7,741 nt of DNA from an uncultured Eubacteriales bacterium (GTDB lineage Bacteria > Bacillota > Clostridia > Oscillospirales > RGIG7773), in assembly GCA_934541205.1 (NCBI GenBank), contig CAKTDK010000084.1, positions 1 through 7,741 on the forward strand, written 5' to 3'. The notes under the pieces are model-generated. The model searched no databases and was not told the origin of the DNA. It saw nothing but the letters and a program-made list of their open reading frames with translations. Numbering within the stretch: position 1 is the first letter of the stretch; every line of letters begins with the position of its first letter. Shown here in pieces: positions 1 through 5,806 of this stretch. Made by a program: the position numbers and the translations under genes.

Positions 1-21
1 AGTTTTTATATTATAAATTAT

Positions 22-243
22 GGCGATGAAGAAAATTAAAATATTTTTCGTATACATAAGAGAGGAAATTCATTGGCTGAAAGGTTTCTTATACTGAGTA
101 TATTTTTGCTGTTTCTGAGCCTCTGTGTCAAAAGCGCAGCGTTTTTCGCGTTAAGAAATATAAAGCCGGTGTTTTTACACAAATAAGGTGGTACCGCGGA
201 AGTAATGCTTTCGTCCTTATATTTTAAGGATGAAGGCTTTTTT
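22..243 (+). promoter_or_regulatory. T-box riboswitch leader, alanine-specific, upstream of alaS
   Basis: This is a tRNA-sensing leader that lets transcription continue into alaS when uncharged tRNA-Ala binds. Stem I is readable. GGC 22-24 pairs with GCC 119-121. A k-turn (GATGA 25-29 opposite GA 117-118) follows, then AGAAA 30-34 pairs with TTTCT 112-116. AAAATAT 38-44 pairs with ATATTTT 100-106. The specifier loop between these helices carries GCT at 108-110, an alanine codon. AGAGAG is at 59-64 and the distal-loop motif TTGGCTGAAA is at 73-82. A small hairpin, GTGT-TTTT-ACAC (169-180), could be stem III. The T-box core AAGGTGGTACCGCGG is at 185-199; the variable T192 in TGGT fits the A discriminator base of tRNA-Ala. 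Antiterminator pairings are AAGG 185-188 with CCTT 215-218 and GCGGAAG 196-202 with CTTTCGT 208-214. The promoter -35 must lie left of the window; TATATT (7-12) or TATAAA (12-17) could be its -10. Confidence 0.95.
207..243 (+). terminator. T-box regulatory intrinsic terminator
   Basis: A 13-bp stem (207-219 with 225-237, including G-U pairs) has a TATTT loop and is followed by six T residues (238-243). Its left arm shares bases 208-218 with the 3' side of the antiterminator, so the two folds are mutually exclusive, as expected for a T-box switch. The alaS ribosome binding site lies downstream, so control is most likely at transcription termination rather than translation. Confidence 0.92.
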
Positions 244-274
244 ATTTTGATTATTATTTGAAAGGATGATATAA

Positions 275-2917
275 ATGCAGTGGATGGGACTAAACGAAGT
301 CCGTGAAAAGTTTTTATCATTTTTTGAGGAAAAAGGACATTACAGATTAAAAAGCTTTCCTCTTGTTCCGTTAAATGATAAAAGCCTTTTATTAATTAAT
401 TCCGGAATGGCTCCTATGAAAAAATTTTTTACAGGTGAAGAAGTGCCTCCTTCAAAAAGAGTAACTACCTGCCAAAAATGTATAAGAACTCCTGATATAG
501 AAAACGTAGGAAAAACGTCAAGACACGGTACATTTTTTGAAATGCTGGGTAATTTTTCTTTCGGAGATTACTTTAAAAATGAAGTAACTGCCTGGGCATG
601 GGAATTTTGCACTAAAGTAATGGAGCTTCCTGTTGATAAACTTTATGTATCAGTTTATCAGGATGATGATGAATCATACGATATTTGGACAAAAAAGGTC
701 GGGGTTTCTCCTGATCACATGGTGCGTTTGGGAAAAGAAGATAATTTCTGGGAAATAGGTTCGGGGCCTTGCGGACCTTGCTCTGAAATATACTTTGACA
801 GAGGAGAAAAATACGGATGTAAAAATCCAAACTGTGCTCCCGGATGTGACTGCGACAGATTTGTTGAGTTTTGGAATTTGGTATTTTCTCAGTTTGAAAA
901 TGACGGAAACGGAAATTATTCGGATTTAAAGCAAAAAAACATTGATACCGGCATGGGACTTGAAAGACTTGCATGTATTGTTCAAGGGGTAGATAATCTT
1001 TTTGAAGTTGATACAGTGCAAAATATTATAAAACATATATGCAAGATTGCAGAAGTCAATTATCATGACGATGAAAAAAAAGATATTTCTATAAGAGTAA
1101 TTACCGACCACATTCGCGGAAGTGTATTTATGATCTGCGACGGTGTTCTTACTTCAAATGAAGGAAGAGGATACGTGTTAAGAAGACTTATCCGCCGCGC
1201 TGCAAGGCATGGAAAACTTCTTGGTATTAAAAAACCGTTTTTATATAAGTTAGCTGAAACAGTAATAAATGAAAATAAAAATGCTTATCCGGAACTTGTC
1301 GAGAAAAAAGCGCTTATTCAAAAAGTTATAAAAATTGAAGAAGAAAATTTTGCAAAAACGATTGATCAGGGATTATCAATACTTGATTCATTTATATCTT
1401 CTCTTGAAAAAGAAGGCAAAAAAACTTTATCGGGCGCCGAAGCTTTTAAACTTTATGATACTTTCGGATTTCCTGTTGATATGACGGCTGATATTCTTGC
1501 TGAAAAAAATATGGATGTTGATTTAAACGAATTTTCAAATCTTATGGATGAACAAAAAGAAAGAGCAAGAAATGCAAGAAATGAAATGGGAGATTTAGGC
1601 TGGGTAGACAGCGGAGAAATTGATTTATCTTCTTTTCCGAAAACTATATTTACAGGTTATAATTCTTCCTGGGAAGAAACAAAAATTTTAGCTTTGATTA
1701 AAGACGGAAAATTTGTCGACGAAATATCCGACAATGAAAAGGCTGTTATTATTACTGAAAAAACTCCTTTTTACGCTGAAAGCGGAGGTCAAGTAGGCGA
1801 CAGCGGAGAAATAAGCTGTGACAACGGAAAATTTATCGTTACTGACACTAAAAAGACAAAAGACAATAAATATATGCATATAGGTTATCTTGAAGACGGT
1901 ATATTAAATTCTGCGGATGAAGTTACACTGAAAATTGATTTTAACAGAAGAAAATCTATTATGAGAAACCATTCTGCTGCTCATTTGCTTCAGGCTGCTT
2001 TAAGAAAAGTACTGGGTTCCCATGTTGAACAATCAGGTTCTTATGTTGACGAAAACAGAGTAAGATTTGACTTTACTCATTTCAGCGCAATGACTAAAGA
2101 AGAACTTCAAAAAGTTGAAGACTTAGTAAATGAAGAAATTCTTGATGATATTGAAGTTGAGAAAAAAGAAATGCCTATTGAAGAAGCAAAAAAGCTTGGC
2201 GCAATGGCACTTTTCGGAGAAAAATACGGAGATATTGTAAGGGTAGTTAAAATGGGAGATTTTTCTGTTGAATTTTGCGGAGGAACTCATGTTGACAACA
2301 CCGGAAAATTGGGCCTTTTTAAGATTATTTCCGAAAATTCTGTAGCGTCCGGCGTCAGAAGAATAGAAGGCACTACAGGTATGGGAGTGTTAAAACTGCT
2401 CGATGACGCAAATAATACAATTTCTTCTGTAGCTTTAAACATGAAACTTAAAAACACGGGTGAAATTATATCTAAAAGTGAAAGCCTCATAAATGATTTA
2501 AAAGAAAAAGATAAAAAAATAGAAATATTAAATTCAAAACTTGCCGCTACAAAAATTGACGGATTATTTGATAAAGCGGTGGAATTTCACGGTATTAAGC
2601 TTATTACTGCGGGATTCAGCGGAACTGACTTTAATGTTATAAGAAATATGGGAGATATAATAAAAGATAAAGCTGAAGATGTAGTTGCAGTTTTAACCTG
2701 CGCTTTAAAAGGAAAAGTTACAATATACTGCGTTTGCGGTAAAGAAGCCGTAAAAAAAGGAGCTAACGCCGGAATTATTGTGCGTGAAGTAGCTAAAGTT
2801 ACAGGCGGAGGCGGAGGCGGAAAGCCAGACAGCGCTATGGCAGGCGCTAAAGATTTAACCAAAATGGATGAAGCATTGATGAAACTTCCGGAAATATTGG
2901 GCGCTTTAATAAAGTAA
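275..2917 (+). CDS. alaS: Alanyl-tRNA synthetase (AlaRS)
   Basis: This cytoplasmic class II synthetase charges tRNA-Ala with alanine and hydrolyses mischarged Ser- and Gly-tRNA-Ala. At 880 aa it has the full bacterial length. The catalytic domain (about 1-440) has the motif 2 region RTPDIENVGKTSRHGTFFE (71-89) and motif 3 GRGYVLRRL (297-305). The editing domain carries the metal-binding HSAAH (H566, H570) and CGGTH (C668, H672), essentially at E. coli numbering, plus ALFGEKYGD just before. A predicted coiled linker (about 725-765) leads to the DHHA1/C-Ala domain with six glycines at 844-849. C182, C187, C191 and C193 form a cysteine cluster in the catalytic domain, which I recall in clostridial-type AlaRS and which may bind zinc. 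The ATG at 275 is preferred over M4 because AAAGGA (261-266) lies 8 nt upstream. It is the first gene of the T-box operon. No broken motifs are seen. Confidence 0.98.
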   Translation: MQWMGLNEVREKFLSFFEEKGHYRLKSFPLVPLNDKSLLLINSGMAPMKKFFTGEEVPPSKRVTTCQKCIRTPDIENVGKTSRHGTFFEMLGNFSFGDYFKNEVTAWAWEFCTKVMELPVDKLYVSVYQDDDESYDIWTKKVGVSPDHMVRLGKEDNFWEIGSGPCGPCSEIYFDRGEKYGCKNPNCAPGCDCDRFVEFWNLVFSQFENDGNGNYSDLKQKNIDTGMGLERLACIVQGVDNLFEVDTVQNIIKHICKIAEVNYHDDEKKDISIRVITDHIRGSVFMICDGVLTSNEGRGYVLRRLIRRAARHGKLLGIKKPFLYKLAETVINENKNAYPELVEKKALIQKVIKIEEENFAKTIDQGLSILDSFISSLEKEGKKTLSGAEAFKLYDTFGFPVDMTADILAEKNMDVDLNEFSNLMDEQKERARNARNEMGDLGWVDSGEIDLSSFPKTIFTGYNSSWEETKILALIKDGKFVDEISDNEKAVIITEKTPFYAESGGQVGDSGEISCDNGKFIVTDTKKTKDNKYMHIGYLEDGILNSADEVTLKIDFNRRKSIMRNHSAAHLLQAALRKVLGSHVEQSGSYVDENRVRFDFTHFSAMTKEELQKVEDLVNEEILDDIEVEKKEMPIEEAKKLGAMALFGEKYGDIVRVVKMGDFSVEFCGGTHVDNTGKLGLFKIISENSVASGVRRIEGTTGMGVLKLLDDANNTISSVALNMKLKNTGEIISKSESLINDLKEKDKKIEILNSKLAATKIDGLFDKAVEFHGIKLITAGFSGTDFNVIRNMGDIIKDKAEDVVAVLTCALKGKVTIYCVCGKEAVKKGANAGIIVREVAKVTGGGGGGKPDSAMAGAKDLTKMDEALMKLPEILGALIK

Positions 2918-2931
2918 AGGAGCAAATTACT

Positions 2932-3273
2932 ATGAACGATTGTCTTTTTTGTAAAATAATAAACGGGGATATACCTTCAGAAAAAATTTATGAAGATGAC
3001 TATGTATATGTTTTTAAAGATATAGAGCCTACTGCACCTTATCATTTTCTTGCCGTTCCTAAAAAACATATTTCAACTTTGGATGATATAAATAAAGAAA
3101 ACAGTATATATATTTCTAAAATATATGAAGTAATTTCAAAAATTTCTAAAGAATATGATTTTAAAGACGGTTATCGTGTTGTTACAAACTGCAATGAAGC
3201 CGCGGGACAAACAGTTTTTCATATACATTTTCATATTTTGGCAGGCAGAAAATTTGAATGGCCGGCAGGCTGA
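2932..3273 (+). CDS. HIT-family (HINT-type) nucleotide-binding hydrolase
   Basis: This small histidine-triad protein has 113 aa, normal for the family. The signature HIHFHILAG (H97, H99, H101) forms the alpha-phosphate-binding and catalytic site near the C-terminus. The N-terminal C4-x2-C7 (CLFC) resembles the zinc ligands of many bacterial HINT proteins. The C-terminus GRKFEWPAG resembles the HINT-type tail. Family members hydrolyse AMP from phosphoramidates, aminoacyl-adenylates or dinucleotides; the substrate here cannot be read from sequence. The gene starts 14 nt after alaS, with AAAGGAG (2916-2922) overlapping the alaS stop codon, so co-transcription under the Ala T-box is very likely. 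HINT activity on aminoacyl-AMP makes a link to the synthetase plausible, but that is inference. No signal peptide is seen. Confidence 0.93.
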   Translation: MNDCLFCKIINGDIPSEKIYEDDYVYVFKDIEPTAPYHFLAVPKKHISTLDDINKENSIYISKIYEVISKISKEYDFKDGYRVVTNCNEAAGQTVFHIHFHILAGRKFEWPAG

Positions 3274-3294
3274 TTTAAAAAAGGAGATTTTAAA

Positions 3295-3849
3295 ATGAAA
3301 GATTTAGTAATGAATATTGCGGGAGTTGAAAGAGTTCTTCCGTATTGTGAAATTAATGAAAATTTAGGTATTTTTGCTTTTGTTATTTTTGGAGACGTTG
3401 AGCTTACAACAGCTTGTGCCTCTGAACTTATAAAAAAACTTCCGGAACATGATATTATGATAGCGCCTGAGGCAAAAAGCATTCCTCTTATCTATGAAAT
3501 GGCAAAACAAATGAAACAAGATAAATATATAATAGCCAGAAAAGCTCCAAAACTTTATATGAAAGAGATTTTTTCGGTACAGGTAAGATCTATTACAACA
3601 GAAGCAATTCAAACTCTTTATATTGACGGAAACGATGCAAAAGCTATGAATGGAAAAAGAGTTGTTATTATTGATGATGTTATTTCGACAGGCGAATCAT
3701 TAAAAGCCGTTGAAAAGCTGGTAGAAAAAGCCGGGGGAAAAATAGTAGGAAAAGCGTCAATTTTAGCTGAAGGCAAAGCCGCTGAAAGAGACGATATAAT
3801 TTATCTTGAAAAACTTCCTTTGTATTCTGAAGGAAAATTAATTAAATAA
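3295..3849 (+). CDS. PRPP-dependent phosphoribosyltransferase, Apt-like, substrate uncertain
   Basis: This 184-aa type I phosphoribosyltransferase should transfer ribose-5-phosphate from PRPP to a nucleobase or similar acceptor in the cytosol. The PRPP-binding loop is RVVIIDDVISTGES (122-135), with the paired acidic residues D127-D128 and the TGES phosphate loop. It follows a Rossmann-like half with APEAKSIPLIYEMAK (about 58-72) and an IIARKAPKLYM segment, in the order seen in adenine/xanthine-type enzymes. The N-terminus lacks the PGIxFRDI motif of classical Apt, so I call only the family. The C-terminal ILAEGKAAERDDIIYLEKLPLY fits a group often annotated as adenine phosphoribosyltransferase in clostridia (from memory). 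AAGGAG (3281-3286) lies 8 nt before the ATG. The gap from the HIT gene is 21 nt. It is the last gene before the hairpin terminator. A role in salvaging purines freed by nucleotide hydrolysis is inference. Confidence 0.88.
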   Translation: MKDLVMNIAGVERVLPYCEINENLGIFAFVIFGDVELTTACASELIKKLPEHDIMIAPEAKSIPLIYEMAKQMKQDKYIIARKAPKLYMKEIFSVQVRSITTEAIQTLYIDGNDAKAMNGKRVVIIDDVISTGESLKAVEKLVEKAGGKIVGKASILAEGKAAERDDIIYLEKLPLYSEGKLIK

Positions 3850-3850
3850 C

Positions 3851-3888
3851 AAAAAATCAGTCCGAAAAATATTTCGGACTGATTTTTT
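3851..3888. terminator. Bidirectional intrinsic terminator between convergent operons
   Basis: The two 17-nt arms (3851-3867 and 3872-3888) are perfectly complementary around an AATA loop. The GC-containing core ATCAGTCCGAAA is flanked by an A-tract on the left and a T-tract on the right, so each strand reads as a stem followed by a U-tract. It lies one base after the phosphoribosyltransferase stop on the + strand and overlaps the SGNH hydrolase stop codon (3887-3889) by two bases on the - strand. It therefore probably ends both transcription units. Confidence 0.93.
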
Positions 3889-4510
3889 ATTGTAATTTTT
3901 CCACTTCTTTTATCCAATACTCAGCGAGAATTTTATGTCCTTTTTCCAATGGATGAATTCCTTCTATAGACAATTCTCTTAAACCTGTTTTCTCTAAGCT
4001 TATATCAAATATTTTCTGAAAATCAATTAACGGCAAGCTATATTCTTTGCAAATTTCTTTTATTGCCTGTTGTTTATATATTAAATCTTCATATTTCATT
4101 TTTTTCATAAAATCGTCAAATTCCAAAATGAAAGGAAGACAAAGTATTATTTTTGCATTTGTTTTTTCTAAAGTAATATCAAGCAATTTTTTATAATTAT
4201 TTTTAAATTCTTCAGTTGAGATAGGAAAATTTGAATCGTATCTTCTCCAAGTATCATTTACTCCTATTAAAATATTTAAAATGTCAGGCTGTAACTTAAT
4301 TGTATCTTCATTCCATCTTTTGAGCAACAGAGAAGTGGTATCTCCCGAAACACCTCTGTTTAAAATTTTGCAGCAAATATTTTTTGACGATAAAATTTCT
4401 GATATATATTTTACATATCCGCCTCCAAGGTCTGTTAAATCTTCCCGGCTTCTTGAAACATCAGTTACACTGTCACCTTGGAAAAGTATAAATTTATTTT
4501 TTAGTTCCAT
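3887..4510 (-). CDS. SGNH/GDSL-family hydrolase (esterase/lipase-like)
   Basis: A 207-aa protein with all SGNH blocks in order: block I FQGDSVTD (nucleophile S14), block II NRGVSGDTT (G53), block III IGVNDTW (N85) and block V EGIHP (H186). The family hydrolyses ester bonds in lipids, acetylated sugars and similar substrates through a Ser-His-Asp triad. Here the position normally held by Asp, three residues before the His, is Glu (E183, codon GAA). It still has an acidic group, so activity is likely but unproven. No signal peptide or membrane segment is visible, which suggests a cytoplasmic enzyme; its substrate is unknown. The start lies 1 nt after the ispF stop, with AAAGGAGG (4520-4527) inside the end of ispF, so translation is probably coupled. 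It is the last gene of the ispD-ispF operon and ends in the shared terminator. Confidence 0.9.
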   Translation of the reverse strand: MELKNKFILFQGDSVTDVSRSREDLTDLGGGYVKYISEILSSKNICCKILNRGVSGDTTSLLLKRWNEDTIKLQPDILNILIGVNDTWRRYDSNFPISTEEFKNNYKKLLDITLEKTNAKIILCLPFILEFDDFMKKMKYEDLIYKQQAIKEICKEYSLPLIDFQKIFDISLEKTGLRELSIEGIHPLEKGHKILAEYWIKEVEKLQ

Positions 4511-4511
4511 T

Positions 4512-4988
4512 TTAATTTTCCTCCTTTATTAAACAAACGCTGTGTGCAGAAATTCCGGCCCCTTCACCAGTAAATCCAAGGTGTTCTTCCGTAGTAGCTT
4601 TTATATTTATTTTACTTAAATCAATACTTAAAATATTTGCAATATTATATTTCATTTTTTCTATATAAGGGGATAATTTTGGAGATTGGGCAATTATTGT
4701 AGCGTCTATATTAACAATAGAATAATTATTATTTTTTAATAAATTATTTACTTCTGAAAGAAGATTAAGTGAATTCGCGTTTTTAAAATGGTCATTATTA
4801 TCAGGAAAATGTTTTCCTATATCTCCAAGTCCGGCGGCACCGAGAAGGCTGTCCATAATAGCGTGAACCAATACATCAGCGTCTGAATGTCCTAGAAGTC
4901 CTTTATTAAAAGGAATATCAATTCCTCCTAAAATCAATCTTCTTCCTTCTGTAAGTCTATGTACGTCATATCCGTGACCAATTCTCAT
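4512..4988 (-). CDS. ispF: 2-C-methyl-D-erythritol 2,4-cyclodiphosphate synthase (MEP pathway)
   Basis: IspF converts CDP-methylerythritol 2-phosphate to methylerythritol 2,4-cyclodiphosphate, releasing CMP, as a cytoplasmic homotrimer. The 158-aa length is typical. The metal ligands D8, H10 (GYDVH) and H42 are at the same numbers as in E. coli. [20 protein letters not shown] (31-50), the HFPD segment and the near-C-terminal [17 protein letters not shown] are all characteristic. The ATG at 4988 overlaps the ispD stop by 4 nt (ATGA at 4988-4985). AAGGAG (4995-5000) lies 6 nt upstream, so it has its own ribosome site in addition to likely coupling. Pairing directly with ispD is common in bacteria, where the two are sometimes fused; here they are separate. 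Confidence 0.98.
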   Translation of the reverse strand: MRIGHGYDVHRLTEGRRLILGGIDIPFNKGLLGHSDADVLVHAIMDSLLGAAGLGDIGKHFPDNNDHFKNANSLNLLSEVNNLLKNNNYSIVNIDATIIAQSPKLSPYIEKMKYNIANILSIDLSKINIKATTEEHLGFTGEGAGISAHSVCLIKEEN

Positions 4989-5692
4989 TTTTTTCTCCTT
5001 TTTAAAATTGATTCGCCGATAATAATATCATCGTCTGTAGTAATTTTTATATTGTCATAGCTGCCGTCTAATATCATTATTTTATGATTGAAATATTCAA
5101 AAATCTGACAGTCATCGGTAAAATCAAGTTTTTTTTCTTTTATAACTTTTTTATATTCCAAATATTTTTTAAAAGGAAATATCTGGGGGGTCTGAATGGA
5201 ATACAAATTATTTCTGTCGATAGTTTGAGATATTATATTATTAGAATTTGATTTTTTTATTGTATCTTTAATTTTTACTCCAAAAGCTCCGCAATGTATA
5301 TTTGAAGAAATCATTTTTGAAAATCCTTTTTCAAGCATTTCAAAAGTTAAAAACGGACGGGCTCCGTCATGAATAAAAACATAGTCATAATCTTCATTCT
5401 TACAACTTTCGAGGGCGTTAAAAACTGATTCCTGACGCGTTTTTCCGCCATTGATAATTAATATTTCCTTACTGAATTTGTATTTTTCAAGAAAATCCAT
5501 AAATGCTTTTTTATGTTCTTCTTTTACTGTTATTATTATTTTGTCAATAAAATCACAGTCAGAAAAAATTTTTACAGAATAATATATAACCGGATGATTT
5601 TTAAGCTCAATAAATTGTTTGCTGCTGTTTTCAAAACTCATTCTGCTTCCATTTCCGGCTGCTGCAATTATTGCAATATTGTGTTTTATCAC
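4985..5692 (-). CDS. ispD: 2-C-methyl-D-erythritol 4-phosphate cytidylyltransferase (MEP pathway)
   Basis: IspD joins CTP and methylerythritol 4-phosphate to give CDP-methylerythritol and pyrophosphate. The 235-aa protein has the nucleotidyltransferase fingerprint AAAGNGSRM (10-18, with R17), K25-Q26, [25 protein letters not shown] and FTDD in the expected order. The start codon is GTG (5692-5690). GAGG (5703-5700) lies 7 nt upstream, and no in-frame ATG exists before M18, which would cut into the CTP-binding loop. An out-of-frame ATG directly followed by TGA (5694-5689) overlaps the GTG. It is the first gene of the leftward operon ispD-ispF-SGNH hydrolase, diverging from the LtaS-family gene across a 114-nt gap. 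Confidence 0.97.
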   Translation of the reverse strand: MIKHNIAIIAAAGNGSRMSFENSSKQFIELKNHPVIYYSVKIFSDCDFIDKIIITVKEEHKKAFMDFLEKYKFSKEILIINGGKTRQESVFNALESCKNEDYDYVFIHDGARPFLTFEMLEKGFSKMISSNIHCGAFGVKIKDTIKKSNSNNIISQTIDRNNLYSIQTPQIFPFKKYLEYKKVIKEKKLDFTDDCQIFEYFNHKIMILDGSYDNIKITTDDDIIIGESILKRRKK

Positions 5693-5710
5693 ATAATCAC
5701 CTCAAAACAA

Positions 5711-5739
5711 ATTATATATTTTAATTCTTTAAAATACAA
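5711..5739 (-). promoter_or_regulatory. Candidate promoter for ispD operon
   Basis: Read on the - strand, TTGTAT (5739-5734) and a perfect TATAAT (5716-5711) are separated by 17 nt. Initiation about 7 nt further would fall near 5704, which puts the GAGG ribosome site at the very 5' end of the message. The region is almost all A/T, so other -10-like hexamers are present and the start site is not certain. Confidence 0.5.
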
Positions 5740-5756
5740 GTAAAATATTTATAAAG

Positions 5757-5785
5757 TTGATTTTTTTTATTTAAAATGTTATTAT
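5757..5785 (+). promoter_or_regulatory. Candidate promoter for LtaS-family gene
   Basis: TTGATT (5757-5762) and TATTAT (5780-5785) are 17 nt apart, a sigma-A-like arrangement. Initiation near 5792 would leave a leader of about 15 nt containing the ribosome site GGAAGTGAT (5795-5803). The surrounding sequence is AT-rich, which lowers the specificity of the match. Confidence 0.5.
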
Positions 5786-5806
5786 AACTTTCATGGAAGT
5801 GATTAT

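Noticed and set aside
1..21. Possible -10 hexamers TATATT (7-12) or TATAAA (12-17) for the alaS transcript
   Set aside because: The matching -35 would lie outside the window, so a separate promoter feature is not supported.
36..320. Open frame on the - strand across the T-box leader
   Set aside because: It is antisense to a structured leader and the alaS start, has no ribosome site or recognisable domain, and is explained by the T-box.
2804..2820. GGCGGA repeats that could form a two-tier G-quadruplex or a microsatellite
   Set aside because: They encode the conserved six-glycine loop of the AlaRS C-terminal domain, which explains the repeat.
2587..2925. 112-codon - strand frame opposite the end of alaS, rich in Pro, Ala and Ile
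   Set aside because: It mirrors the alaS glycine-rich region in antisense (six Gly codons read as a Pro run) and shows no domain or ribosome site.
4281..4532. + strand frame inside the SGNH hydrolase gene
   Set aside because: It is a shadow of a well-supported gene on the other strand and has no coding features.
5513..5743. + strand frame antisense to the start of ispD
   Set aside because: It runs through the ispD coding region and promoter and its Tyr/Phe-rich product matches no family.
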